64,000 nucleotides of DNA from Actinomadura mexicana (GTDB lineage: Bacteria > Actinomycetota > Actinomycetes > Streptosporangiales > Streptosporangiaceae). Made by a program: the position numbers and the translations under genes. The stretch's first letter is position 1. Each line of letters opens with the position of its first letter. The stretch spans positions 62,001 through 126,000 of the forward strand of contig NZ_FZNP01000021.1 in the NCBI RefSeq assembly GCF_900188105.1. The letters are read 5' to 3'. Under the pieces are notes generated by a model. That model saw only the letters and a program-made list of their open reading frames with translations. It was not told where the DNA came from and did not search any database. Below are positions 1 to 8,397 of this stretch, piece by piece.

Positions 1-547
1 CCCGCGCCACGTTCGCCTTCACCCTCGTCGCCACGTCCTTGATCACGAGGCCGTACTCGACGGCGATGGCGACGTCCAGCGTGACCTCGTCGTCGTTCTG
101 GACGACGCGCACGCCCGTCGCGGCGGGCTCGTCCCGGACGGTGAGGCCGGCGACGCCCTCCACCTCCAGCGCGGCGAACGCGGCGATCTTCCCGATCACC
201 GCGTTGCCGATCGTGATGCGGCCCTCCACCGGCGCGCTGAGGTCGCCGGACGAGCCGTGCATCGTCATCGGCACCGCGTTCGGCCCCGACGACAGCACGC
301 CCCGCGGGGGCGGGACCGACTGCGGTGCCGCGGTCGCGGGAGGCGCGGACAGCGGCGCTCCCTGCGGCATTCCCGGCAACGGTGCGCCCTGGGAGGGCGT
401 GCCCGGGGAATGCGTACCCTGCGGCGGCATGCCAGTGGGGGGCTCCGTCTCCGGGCGGCCGGTGGGCGCCCCGGGGAACCGCGGTCCGGGTCCGGCCCCC
501 GGCCCCTGCTCGGCGTTCCCGGTCTGGCGCTTGTCGAGCCCGGTCAT
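1..547 (-). CDS. Asp23/Gls24 family envelope stress protein (C-terminus cut by window edge)
   Basis: The reverse strand opens with ATG at 547, preceded by a GGGAG ribosome site six bases upstream, and reads through the window edge. Residues about 20-95 are a low-complexity Pro/Gly region with repeated GMPQGAP-like words. From about residue 105 the chain shows the Asp23/Gls24 pattern: a glycine/isoleucine strand (GRITIGNAVIGKIA), EVEGVAGL, then alternating strands ending in VEYGLVIKDVATRVKANV. Members of this family are small cytoplasmic or membrane-peripheral proteins linked to cell-envelope homeostasis in Gram-positives. The biochemical role is not known. The long Pro/Gly N-terminus is unusual, since typical members are only the Asp23 domain. 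The C-terminus is missing because of the window edge, not a mutation. Confidence 0.85.
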   Translation of the reverse strand, partial: MTGLDKRQTGNAEQGPGAGPGPRFPGAPTGRPETEPPTGMPPQGTHSPGTPSQGAPLPGMPQGAPLSAPPATAAPQSVPPPRGVLSSGPNAVPMTMHGSSGDLSAPVEGRITIGNAVIGKIAAFAALEVEGVAGLTVRDEPAATGVRVVQNDDEVTLDVAIAVEYGLVIKDVATRVKANVAR

Positions 548-735
548 GATCGCTCCCTGCGGTTCGGTCGGGTGACCATGGTGTCGGAGCGACGCGCGGA
601 ACGTCACGCAGGCACCGGATCGCGGGCGCGTCCGAAGACGCGCCGACGGGCCATGCTAGGGGATCCCGGCTACAGCCCCGAGGGCGTCTCTCTCTATGCT
701 GCTGGTCAGGCCGTGAACAAAAGGAGACCGCCGCC

Positions 736-1365
736 TTGAGCGCAGAGCCGGAGGAGTCCGTGGTGCAGCAGGGGCGCGAGGACGCGCCCGGGGCCGGCGC
801 CGGGAACGAGCGCACGCCCCGCTTCGAGGAGGAGAGGGGCGGCGCGGGCACGCCCGACAACTTCCAGCGGCTCTGGACCCCGCACCGGATGGCCTACATC
901 AAGGGCGAGAACAAGCCCACGGGCGGGGGATCGGGCGACGGCTGCCCGTTCTGCGAGATCCCGAAGATGACCGACGAGGAGGGGCTCATCGTGGCCCGCG
1001 GCGAGTCGGTGTTCACGGTGCTGAACCTCTACCCCTACAACTCCGGGCACCTGATGGTCGTCCCGTACCGGCACGTCGCCGACTACGCCGACCTCGAAGA
1101 GCCGGAGTACGCGGAGCTGGCGACGTTCACGCAGCGGTCCCTGACGGCGCTGCGCAAGGCGAGCGGCGCGCAGGGCTTCAACGTCGGCATGAACCTCGGT
1201 CTCGTCGCCGGCGCCGGAATCGCGTCCCACCTGCACCAGCACGTCGTCCCGCGGTGGGGAGGCGACACGAACTTCATGCCGGTCGTCGGGCACACCAAGG
1301 TGCTGCCGCAGCTACTGCGCGACACCCGCCAGATGCTCGCCGACGCCTGGCCGCACTTCGCCTGA
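736..1365 (+). CDS. HIT-domain protein, AP4A phosphorylase/adenylyltransferase type
   Basis: This 209-residue protein begins at TTG 736, ten bases after an AAGGAGA ribosome site at 720-726. An acidic, poorly conserved N-terminus (1-45) leads into the HIT fold. CPFC (70-73) is a likely zinc pair, and H165-L-H167-Q-H169 is the catalytic histidine triad, whose middle histidine forms the nucleotidyl-enzyme intermediate. It resembles the mycobacterial HIT protein Rv2613c, described as an AP4A phosphorylase, which also sits directly before the PIM genes. Here a deacetylase and an EF-G-like gene separate it from pgsA. The substrate (diadenosine polyphosphates) is inferred from family resemblance. 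A second, distant HIT protein is encoded at 41073-41777. Confidence 0.88.
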   Translation: MSAEPEESVVQQGREDAPGAGAGNERTPRFEEERGGAGTPDNFQRLWTPHRMAYIKGENKPTGGGSGDGCPFCEIPKMTDEEGLIVARGESVFTVLNLYPYNSGHLMVVPYRHVADYADLEEPEYAELATFTQRSLTALRKASGAQGFNVGMNLGLVAGAGIASHLHQHVVPRWGGDTNFMPVVGHTKVLPQLLRDTRQMLADAWPHFA

Positions 1366-1381
1366 CGGCCCGGGCGGGCCG
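1366..1381. terminator. Short hairpin between convergent genes
   Basis: A 7-base perfect inverted repeat (CGGCCCG, two bases, CGGGCCG) fills the 22-nt gap between the convergent HIT and deacetylase genes. It lacks a T-tract in either direction, so it is at best a weak bidirectional terminator. Confidence 0.35.
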
Positions 1382-1387
1382 CCGGCC

Positions 1388-2254
1388 TCAGGCGGGCGGC
1401 ACGGCGCGCCGCAGGCCACCGTCGGCCGGCACGCGGGGCGGGGCCTGCGAGGCGCTCATCAGCTCCGAGACCGTGACGAACTCGAAGCCCTTGGCGCGCA
1501 GGCCGCGGATCATCGGGACGAGGTTGCGCAGCGCGACCAGGCGGTCGTGGTGGCCGGTGTCATGGGCGAGCAGGATCGCGCCGGGCCCGGTGTTGCCGAC
1601 GATGTAGTCCACCAGCGCAGGCGGGTCGTCCTCGTAGGTCTTCTCCAGCATCTTGATCGACCACAGTGCGATGTCGTACTCGAACCGGCACGCGGCGCTC
1701 AGCGTGGTCCCGCCCAGATGGCCGAACGGGGGCCGCAGGAACCGGGGCTCCTTGCCGAGAATCCGCCCGATGGCGTTGTGGGCGCGCCGCAGCTGTTCCA
1801 GGGCCCGCTCGTCGGAGAGGCGCGACAGGTCCTGGTGCTGCCAGGTGTGGTTGCCGGCCTCGTGCCGGTCCATCCGCCCGTGCACGAGCCGGGCGTGCCG
1901 GACGAGCCGCTCCCCGACGAGGAAGAACGTGGCCTTGACCCGCTCGGCGTCCAGGATGTCGTGCACCATCGGCGTCCAGTCGGGCATCGGCCCGTCGTCG
2001 AAGGTGAGGGCGACGAGCTTCTGGGCGGTGTCGACGCCCCAGACCACGTCGACATGCGCGTTCCCGGCCCGCCACGGACCGGCGATGGGGACCGCCATCG
2101 CCGACGAGGGCGGGTTCCCGGAACCGACCACGGCGCCGACCGCCTCCGCCCCCGCGCCCAGCGTGACCGCTCCGGCGGCCGCCAGACCGAACCCCTTGAT
2201 GAACGCCCGGCGTCCGGGGGCGGCCGGGCTCCGGGGGTCGTCCACGTTTTCCAT
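1388..2254 (-). CDS. Tat-exported polysaccharide deacetylase (NodB fold)
   Basis: Starting at the ATG at 2254 gives 288 residues. The N-terminus carries a twin-arginine signal (RRAFIKGFGLAAAGAVTLGA), so the enzyme is probably exported folded through the Tat pathway. The NodB motifs are present in order: TFDDGP (metal and catalytic aspartates), H-T-W-Q-H (zinc ligands), RPPFG, and LLAHD near the end. The family removes acetyl groups from N-acetylated sugars in peptidoglycan or other cell-wall glycans using a divalent metal. The usual fourth motif (tryptophan with aspartate) is degenerate here (ALWSIKML). An in-frame ATG 22 codons upstream (2320) is possible but would bury the Tat motif deeper. 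The substrate cannot be told from sequence. Confidence 0.88.
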   Translation of the reverse strand: MENVDDPRSPAAPGRRAFIKGFGLAAAGAVTLGAGAEAVGAVVGSGNPPSSAMAVPIAGPWRAGNAHVDVVWGVDTAQKLVALTFDDGPMPDWTPMVHDILDAERVKATFFLVGERLVRHARLVHGRMDRHEAGNHTWQHQDLSRLSDERALEQLRRAHNAIGRILGKEPRFLRPPFGHLGGTTLSAACRFEYDIALWSIKMLEKTYEDDPPALVDYIVGNTGPGAILLAHDTGHHDRLVALRNLVPMIRGLRAKGFEFVTVSELMSASQAPPRVPADGGLRRAVPPA

Positions 2255-2438
2255 TGTGCGACAACGATGCCATCGCGGACCCGCCCTGATCATCGGCCCT
2301 GCGGCCGAATCGCGGGTCACCCTGCGGGATGAGCCCGGCTCCCCCCGAGGTCGCGTCCGCGGGCGCCGGGGGTCACCGCGGCGGAGGGGGCGGGGCGGGG
2401 CCCGGCTCGCGCCGGACCCCGCCCGCGGGCGTGCGCGG

Positions 2439-4604
2439 TCAGCCGTCCCTGGAGCCGGCGGCGACCTTGTCGGCGAGGTGCGAGGGGAGCGGCTCGTAGC
2501 GCAGGAAGCGGCGGGTGAAGGTGCCGGTGCCCTGCGACATCGACCGCAGGTCGATCGCGTACCGGACGATCTCCAGTTGCGGCACCTCGGCCTTGATCAT
2601 CGTGCGTCCGCCGGGCACCGCCTGGGAGCCGAGCACCCGGCCGCGCCGCGAGGTGAGGTCGGACATGATCTGGCCCACGTACTCGTCGGCGATCAGCACC
2701 TCCACCTCGTCGACGGGTTCCAGCAGCAGGATCGGCACCTGGCCCGCCGCGTCCTTCAGCGCGAGCGCGCCGGCGGCCTGGAACGCCATGTCGGAGGAGT
2801 CGACCGAGTGCGCCTTGCCGTCGTGCAGCGTGACCTTGACGTCGACCATCGGATAACCGGCGGAAACGCCGCGCTCCATCTGCTGCCGGACGCCCTTTTC
2901 GACCGACGGGATGAACTGCCGCGGGACGACCCCGCCGACGATCTTGTCGACGAACTCGAAGCCCTCGCCGGAGGGGAGCGGCTCGACGTCGATGTGGCAG
3001 ATGCCGTACTGGCCGTGCCCGCCGCTCTGCTTGACGTGCCGGCCGAGGCCCTTCGCCGTCCCGCCGAAGGTCTCCCGCAGCGGCACGCGCAGGTCCACCC
3101 GCTCCACCTCGACGCCGTACCGGGCGCGCAGCCGGTCGATCAGCACGTCGGCGTGGGCCTCGCCCATGCACCACAGCACCAGCTGCCGGGTCTCGGCATT
3201 GTTCTCCAGCCGCAGCGTCGGGTCCTCGGCGACGAGCCGGCCGAGCGCCTGGCTCAGCTTGTCCTCGTCGGCCTTGGACTTCGCGCGGATCGCGACCGGC
3301 AGCAGCGGGTCCGGCATGGACCAGGGGGCCATCACCACGGGAGCGCCCGGATCCGACAGCGTGTCGCCGGTCTCGGCGCGGCCGAGCTTCGCCACCGCGC
3401 AGATGTCGCCCGCCCCGCAGGACGCCACGGTGCGCTGCGTCTTGCCCAGCGGGGAGGTCAGCGCGCCGACGCGCTCGTCGACGTCGTGGTCCTCGTGGCC
3501 GCGGTCCTCCATGCCGTGCCCGGAGACGTGCACGGTCGTGTCGGGGCGCAGCGTCCCGGAGAAGACGCGGACCAGCGAGATCCGCCCGACGTAGGGGTCG
3601 GACGTGGTCTTGACGACCTCGGCGACCAGCGGCCCCTCCGGATCGCAGGTGAGCTCTTTCGGGGGTCCGCCCGCCACCGGGGTCACGGGCGGGATGCCGT
3701 GTTCGAGGGGGGAGGGGAACGCCTGGGTGACGACCTCCAGCAGTTCCAGCATGCCGACGACCGGGCCGGGGTGGTCGCCATGCGGGACCGACGTCGCGAG
3801 GACGGGGTAGAAGCTGCCGCGCGCCACCGCGGTCTCCAGGTCCTCGATGAGCGCCTTCACGTCGATCTCCTCACCGGACAGGTAGCGGTCCATGAGGGTC
3901 TCGTCCTCGCTCTCCTGGATGATCCCCTCGATGAGCGAGGCGCGCTGCTCGGAGATCTGGTCCAGGTACCGGGGATCGGGGTCGCACTCGGTGCGCCGCC
4001 CGGTCGAGTAGTCGAGGCAGCGCTGCGACAGCAGCCCGATCAGGCCCTGGAGGCCGTCGTCGCCCCGGGCCGGGAAGTACAGCGGCGCGACGCCCTCGCC
4101 GAAGACGTCCTGGCAGGCCATGACCACGTCGTCGTAGTCGCCGCGCTGCTGGTCGACCTTGGTGATGACGACCGCGCGGGGCATCCGCACCGCCGCGCAC
4201 TCCTCCCAGATCATCCGGGTGAGCCCGTCGATGCCGTCCACCGCCGAGATCACGAACAGCGCCGCGTCGGCGGCCCGCAGCCCGGCCCGCAGGTCGCCGA
4301 CGAAGTCGGCGTAGCCGGGGGTGTCGATGAGATTGACCTTGACGTCGCCGTGCTTCAGCGGTGCGAGCGCGAGGTTGACCGAGCGCTGCTGGCGCACCTC
4401 CACGTCGTCGAAGTCGCTGACGGTGGTGCCGTCCTCGACCTTCCCCGCCCGCTGCAGCGTGCCCGTGGCGGCGAGCAGCGCCTCGACGAGCGTGGTCTTG
4501 CCGGCCCCCGAATGGCCGACCAGCGCGACATTGCGCACCCTGTCGCACCCGTCGGCCTCCGGTGCCCTGCCGGGGGCTCCCGGGTGGCCTCCCTTGTCCG
4601 CCAT
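2439..4604 (-). CDS. EF-G-like translational GTPase (EF-G2 / FusA2 type)
   Basis: This 721-residue protein starts at ATG 4604 behind GAGGAGGTAGTC, an excellent ribosome site. Residues 30-38 are a P-loop (GHSGAGKTT), followed by DTPGYADF (G3) and TKVD (G4). EF-G domains II to V follow and end in the expected domain IV/V block (VEPLPSGEGFEFVDKIVGGV and later EVEVLIADEYVGQIMSDL). The length matches elongation factor G, but the P-loop differs from the usual GHIDAGKTT and the RGITI switch is absent. This is typical of the second EF-G-like family of actinobacteria (Rv0120c-like), whose role in translation is unclear. It is transcribed divergently from pgsA and has no obvious operon partner. Confidence 0.9.
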   Translation of the reverse strand: MADKGGHPGAPGRAPEADGCDRVRNVALVGHSGAGKTTLVEALLAATGTLQRAGKVEDGTTVSDFDDVEVRQQRSVNLALAPLKHGDVKVNLIDTPGYADFVGDLRAGLRAADAALFVISAVDGIDGLTRMIWEECAAVRMPRAVVITKVDQQRGDYDDVVMACQDVFGEGVAPLYFPARGDDGLQGLIGLLSQRCLDYSTGRRTECDPDPRYLDQISEQRASLIEGIIQESEDETLMDRYLSGEEIDVKALIEDLETAVARGSFYPVLATSVPHGDHPGPVVGMLELLEVVTQAFPSPLEHGIPPVTPVAGGPPKELTCDPEGPLVAEVVKTTSDPYVGRISLVRVFSGTLRPDTTVHVSGHGMEDRGHEDHDVDERVGALTSPLGKTQRTVASCGAGDICAVAKLGRAETGDTLSDPGAPVVMAPWSMPDPLLPVAIRAKSKADEDKLSQALGRLVAEDPTLRLENNAETRQLVLWCMGEAHADVLIDRLRARYGVEVERVDLRVPLRETFGGTAKGLGRHVKQSGGHGQYGICHIDVEPLPSGEGFEFVDKIVGGVVPRQFIPSVEKGVRQQMERGVSAGYPMVDVKVTLHDGKAHSVDSSDMAFQAAGALALKDAAGQVPILLLEPVDEVEVLIADEYVGQIMSDLTSRRGRVLGSQAVPGGRTMIKAEVPQLEIVRYAIDLRSMSQGTGTFTRRFLRYEPLPSHLADKVAAGSRDG

Positions 4605-4958
4605 GACTACCTCCTCGGACGGGCCTCTCGCGGAGGCCCGCGTGCGGCTGGGGCCCGGCCCGGCGGGCCCGGCCCTGACGTCCGAGTGCGGCGTCCGACC
4701 TCGTCCATCGCGCGTGACCGACGTCACACCCGTGTCAACAGCCTTTCCCGTGATGGCCGGGATCACAAGGGGTGAACGGCAAACAAGCGCGATCCGTCGG
4801 GGCCGCTGGGCCGCGGGTCCCGCGACCGGCCGCGCACCCGCGGCGCGCGCACTACGATGGGCGCGCCGCGCGAGCGCCGGTCGCCCGCGGCGGGGCCGCT
4901 CCCGGTGAGCACGACTCCCGGTGGCCGCGACTCCCGGTGACCACGAGAACGGACGTCG
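4605..4958. other. Divergent intergenic region, EF-G-like gene / pgsA
   Basis: This 354-nt gap lies between two divergent genes and has no convincing gene. It contains a consensus -35 hexamer TTGACA on the minus strand (4733-4738), without a good -10 at the right distance. There is a 14-base palindrome GTGACCGACGTCAC at 4714-4727, and a short tandem repeat just before pgsA. Promoters for both genes must lie here, but I cannot place them firmly. Confidence 0.5.
4898..4944 (+). repeat. Three short tandem repeats upstream of pgsA
   Basis: Three copies of a 15-16-nt unit with core CTCCCGGTG (4898-4912, 4913-4928, 4929-4944) end 14 bases before the pgsA ATG. They occupy the expected 5' untranslated region of the PIM operon. 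No function is evident, and simple slippage could have produced them. Confidence 0.6.
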
Positions 4959-5615
4959 ATGCTCAACAAGATCAGGCCCGCGCTGGGGCGAGTCCTCACC
5001 CCCGTCGGACAGGCGGTCGCGCGGACCGGGGTCTCGCCCAACGCCATCACCGTCATCGGGACGGTCGGCGTCGCCGCCGGCGCGCTCGTGCTGTTCCCCC
5101 GCGGCGAGTTCTTCTGGGGGACGATGGTCATCACCGCGTTCGTCCTGTTCGACATGCTCGACGGCGCGGTCGCCCGGGTCACCGGGAAGATCTCCGCGTT
5201 CGGCGCGTTCCTGGACTCCACCATGGACCGCGTCGCCGACGCCGCGATCTTCGCCGGGCTGATGATCGGGCTGTACCGGGGCGACCAGGAGCCCCTCGCC
5301 GGGGTCGCCCTGTACTGCCTGGTCTCGGGGGTCGTGGTGTCCTACGCCAAGGCCCGCGCCGAGGGCCTCGGCTACACCTGCGACGTCGGCATCGCCGAGC
5401 GCGCCGAGCGCCTCATCGTCGTCCTCGTAGCGGCCGGGTTCGACGGGCTCGGCGTCCCCTACATCCTCGCGGTCGCCCTGTGGGGCCTCGCCGTGCTCAG
5501 CACCGTCACGGTCGGGCAGCGGTTCGCCGCGGTGTACGCCCAGGCGAGGCCGGGCGCCGGGGCCGGGAACGGCGTACGGAACGGGGCCGAGAAGACGCCG
5601 GAGCCGCGTCCATGA
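4959..5615 (+). CDS. pgsA: CDP-alcohol phosphatidyltransferase (phosphatidylinositol phosphate synthase)
   Basis: This 218-residue membrane protein carries the CDP-alcohol phosphotransferase signature around residues 67-92: DMLDGAVAR, then G and two aspartates in GAFLDSTMD. The aspartates bind metal and the CDP-diacylglycerol. Several hydrophobic segments follow. In actinobacteria with this gene order, the enzyme joins CDP-diacylglycerol and inositol phosphate to make phosphatidylinositol phosphate at the inner membrane, the first committed step toward PIMs. It is the first gene of a tight operon: its TGA overlaps the ATG of the acyltransferase by four bases, and pimA follows. The substrate assignment rests on this neighbourhood. 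Confidence 0.93.
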   Translation: MLNKIRPALGRVLTPVGQAVARTGVSPNAITVIGTVGVAAGALVLFPRGEFFWGTMVITAFVLFDMLDGAVARVTGKISAFGAFLDSTMDRVADAAIFAGLMIGLYRGDQEPLAGVALYCLVSGVVVSYAKARAEGLGYTCDVGIAERAERLIVVLVAAGFDGLGVPYILAVALWGLAVLSTVTVGQRFAAVYAQARPGAGAGNGVRNGAEKTPEPRP

Positions 5616-6553
5616 CCACGCCCCGCCGCGGAGAGGCGCCGCCGTCGCTTCGCGACGAGGTGACCGACGCCGCCTACGCCCTGGGCTGGACGGTCGTCCG
5701 CAAGATGCCGGAGAGCGCGGCGCGCCTGGTGTTCACCGCGCTCGCCGACCGCACCTGGCACCGCTGCGGCGGCGGCGTGCGGCAACTGGAGAAGAACCTG
5801 TGCCGCGTCCTCGGCAAGGACGCCGTCGACGACGAGGTCCGCATCCTCAGCAAGAAGGTGCTCCGCTCCTACTTCCGCTACTGGCTGGAGGTCTTCCGGC
5901 TGCCCGAGTACGACCGGGCGCGGATCCTCGGCCGGATGCGGATCACCGGCGAGAAAAAGATCTTCAGCAACCTCGACTCCGGGCGCGGCGTCATCCTGGC
6001 GCTGCCCCACATGGGCAACTACGAGCACGCCGGCGCGTGGCTGGTGCACTGCGGCCACCCTTTCACCACCGTCGCCGAGCGGCTCGAACCCGCGTCGCTG
6101 TTCGACCGGTTCGTCGAGTTCCGCGAAAGCCTCGGGATGGAGGTCCTCGCGCACAAGGGCGCCTCCGCCTACGGGCGGATGGCGCAGCGGCTGCGCGCAG
6201 GGCGGCCGGTGTGCCTGGTCGTCGACCGCGACCTGACCGAGAGCGGCATCGACGTGCGGTTCTTCGGCGCCACCGCCCGGATGCCCGCCGTGTCGGCCGC
6301 GCTGGCCGTCCAGACGGGCGCCGCCCTCATTCCCGTGACACTCTGGTATGAGGGCGAGTACTGGGCGGCGCGGGTCCACGAGGAGATCCCCGTGCCGGAC
6401 GAGGGCGGCAGACAGGAGAAGATCCAGGCCATGACCCAGGACCTCGCGGGCGCCTTCGAGGAGGGCATCGCCGCCCACCCCGAGGACTGGCACATGCTGC
6501 AGAAGGTCTGGGTGGACGACCTCACGGACGGCCCCGCGGGCGGCCGAAGATGA
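5612..6553 (+). CDS. patA: Phosphatidylinositol mannoside acyltransferase (PatA-like)
   Basis: This 313-residue protein starts at ATG 5612, inside the ATGA overlap with pgsA. It belongs to the lysophospholipid-acyltransferase superfamily seen in HtrB/LpxL and PatA. The catalytic H-x4-E motif appears as PHMGNYEHAG around residues 133-142, and a conserved DRDLTESG block follows. In mycobacteria the homologue between pgsA and pimA (Rv2611c) acylates the mannose of PIM1/PIM2 on the cytoplasmic face. The same position between pgsA and pimA supports that role here. No signal peptide is evident, and membrane association is probably peripheral. Confidence 0.92.
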   Translation: MTTPRRGEAPPSLRDEVTDAAYALGWTVVRKMPESAARLVFTALADRTWHRCGGGVRQLEKNLCRVLGKDAVDDEVRILSKKVLRSYFRYWLEVFRLPEYDRARILGRMRITGEKKIFSNLDSGRGVILALPHMGNYEHAGAWLVHCGHPFTTVAERLEPASLFDRFVEFRESLGMEVLAHKGASAYGRMAQRLRAGRPVCLVVDRDLTESGIDVRFFGATARMPAVSAALAVQTGAALIPVTLWYEGEYWAARVHEEIPVPDEGGRQEKIQAMTQDLAGAFEEGIAAHPEDWHMLQKVWVDDLTDGPAGGRR

Positions 6554-6563
6554 GGGCCGGCCG

Positions 6564-7727
6564 ATGAAGGTGGGACTCGTCTGCCCCTACACCTGGGACG
6601 TGCCGGGCGGCGTCCAGCAGCACATCGGCGACCTCGCCGAGGCGCTGATCGCCCTCGGCCACGAGGTGTCGGTCATCACGCCCGCCGACGACGACGCCGA
6701 CCTGCCGCCCTACGTCGCGTCGGCCGGGCGCGCCGTCCCCGTCCCCTACAACGGCTCGGTCGCGCGGCTGGCCTTCGGGTTCCTGTCGGCCGGCCGGGTC
6801 CGGCGCTGGATCCGCGAGGGCGGGTTCGACGTCCTGCACGTCCACGAGCCGGCCGCGCCCTCGCTGGGGCTGCTCGCCTGCTGGGCGGCCGACGGGCCCA
6901 TCGTGGGCACGTTCCACGCGTCCTACGAGAGGTCGCGGGCGCTGTCGGTCACCGCGCCGATCCTGCAGAGCGCCCTGGAGAAGATCACCGGCCGGATCGC
7001 GGTGTCGGAGGCCGCCCGCACCACCCTCGTCGAGCACCTCGGCGGCGACGCCGTGCTGATCCCGAACGGCGTCGCGACCGAGCGCTACGCGATGGCGGAG
7101 CCGCTGCCCAGCTGGCGCGGCCGCACGGACACGCCGCCCGACGGCGGCGACGGGGGAGCGCTGGGGTTCCTCGGCCGGATGGACGAGCCTCGCAAGGGCC
7201 TGCAGGTGCTGCTGCGCGCCTTCGAGATCCTCGGCCGCCGGCGCCCCGGGCTGCGGCTGCTGATCGCCGGCCCCGGCGACGCCGGCGACGTGCTGGCCCG
7301 GGTCCCGGCCGACCTCCGCGACCGCGTCGTCGTGCTCGGCATGGTGAGCGAGGACGACAAGGTCCGCGCCTACCACTCGGTGGACGTGTTCGTCGCGCCC
7401 AACCTCGGCGGCGAGAGCTTCGGCATCGTCCTCGCCGAGGCCATGGCCGCGGGCGCGCCCATCCTCGCCAGCGACATCGAGGCGTTCGACCGCGTCCTGC
7501 GCGGGGGCCGGGCCGGGGCGCTGTTCCCGGCCGGCGACCACGAGGCGCTCGCCGCGGCGGCCGGGGAGCTGCTCGACGACCCGGCCCGCCGCAAGCAGCT
7601 GTCGGCGGAGGCCCGCGCGGCCGTGCGGACCTACGACTGGTCGTCGGTGGCCCGCGACGTGCTGCGGGTGTACGAGACCGTCACCGGCGGCCGCGCCGGC
7701 GTGGTCGAGTCCGGGCTCGGCGCGTAG
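6564..7727 (+). CDS. pimA: GDP-mannose-dependent phosphatidylinositol alpha-mannosyltransferase
   Basis: This 387-residue GT-B fold glycosyltransferase (GT4) starts at ATG 6564, ten bases after the acyltransferase stop. The acceptor domain begins MKVGLVCPYTWDVPGGVQQH with the glycine-rich GGVQQHIGDLAEAL loop. The donor-binding C-terminal half contains ESFGIVLAEAMAAGAPILAS, the E-x7-E region that holds the GDP-mannose. The length and N-terminus match PimA, which transfers the first mannose to the inositol 2-position of phosphatidylinositol on the cytoplasmic membrane face. The preceding pgsA and acyltransferase genes make PIM synthesis the clear pathway. Confidence 0.95.
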   Translation: MKVGLVCPYTWDVPGGVQQHIGDLAEALIALGHEVSVITPADDDADLPPYVASAGRAVPVPYNGSVARLAFGFLSAGRVRRWIREGGFDVLHVHEPAAPSLGLLACWAADGPIVGTFHASYERSRALSVTAPILQSALEKITGRIAVSEAARTTLVEHLGGDAVLIPNGVATERYAMAEPLPSWRGRTDTPPDGGDGGALGFLGRMDEPRKGLQVLLRAFEILGRRRPGLRLLIAGPGDAGDVLARVPADLRDRVVVLGMVSEDDKVRAYHSVDVFVAPNLGGESFGIVLAEAMAAGAPILASDIEAFDRVLRGGRAGALFPAGDHEALAAAAGELLDDPARRKQLSAEARAAVRTYDWSSVARDVLRVYETVTGGRAGVVESGLGA

Positions 7728-7735
7728 GGGGCGGC

Positions 7736-8275
7736 GTGTCCTACGACTGGGTCATCGACGTGCTGTTCTGGGTCGCCGTCGTCTTCCTGGTGGTGGTGTA
7801 CGTGTCGTGGCGCGCCACCCGCCTCGACCGGCTGCACGTGCGGGTCGAGACGGCCCGCGCCGCGCTCGACGCCGCCCTCGTCAGGCGGGCCGCCGCCACG
7901 CTGGAGCTGGCGGCGTCCCGGTTCCTTGACCCCGCCACCAGCCTGGTGCTGGCCACCGCCGCCCACGAGGCCCGCACCGCCGACGCCGAGGGCCGCGAGT
8001 TCGCCGAGAGCGACCTGTCGCGGGCGCTGCGCGCCGCCGTCGACCAGCCCGGGTTCGTCGACACCCTCGACGCCCGCGGCGGCGACGGCAGGGCGGTCCT
8101 GGACGAGCTGTCGTCCGCCGCCGCCAAGGTCGCCTACGCCCGCCGCTTCTACAACGACGCCGTCTCCCAGGCCCGGATCGCGCGCCGCAAGCTGCTGATC
8201 CGCGTCCTGCCGCTCGCCGGGCGGGCCCCGCTCCCGGACTTCTTCGAGATCGACGACGACCCGCCCGGGATCTGA
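7736..8275 (+). CDS. Small membrane-anchored protein of the PIM operon, unknown function
   Basis: This 179-residue protein from GTG 7736 lies eight bases after the pimA stop and is clearly in the same operon. Residues 5-25 form one transmembrane helix (VIDVLFWVAVVFLVVVYVSW). The rest is mostly helical and charged, with a conserved-looking ASRFLDPATSLVLATAAHEAR stretch and AYARRFYNDAV near the end, which recalls LemA-type helical proteins. In Mycobacterium the gene after pimA (Rv2609c) encodes a membrane protein with a NUDIX domain; no NUDIX box is visible here. Function is unknown. A structural role near the PIM enzymes is only inferred from position. Confidence 0.85.
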   Translation: MSYDWVIDVLFWVAVVFLVVVYVSWRATRLDRLHVRVETARAALDAALVRRAAATLELAASRFLDPATSLVLATAAHEARTADAEGREFAESDLSRALRAAVDQPGFVDTLDARGGDGRAVLDELSSAAAKVAYARRFYNDAVSQARIARRKLLIRVLPLAGRAPLPDFFEIDDDPPGI

Positions 8276-8397
8276 CGACCGCGATCGGCGGGGCCGCGTT
8301 GATCGGGAGAGCCCCGCGCGGCCGTACCACCGGACGGGCGAGCGCATCAGATCACGTTCGCTACCCTCTGGCAGATCGTCCAAAGGAGGGGTAGATC

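Noticed and set aside
1653..4775. Long plus-strand frame opposite the deacetylase and EF-G-like genes
   Set aside because: The minus-strand genes have clear motifs, starts and ribosome sites. The plus frame is low-complexity and motif-free.
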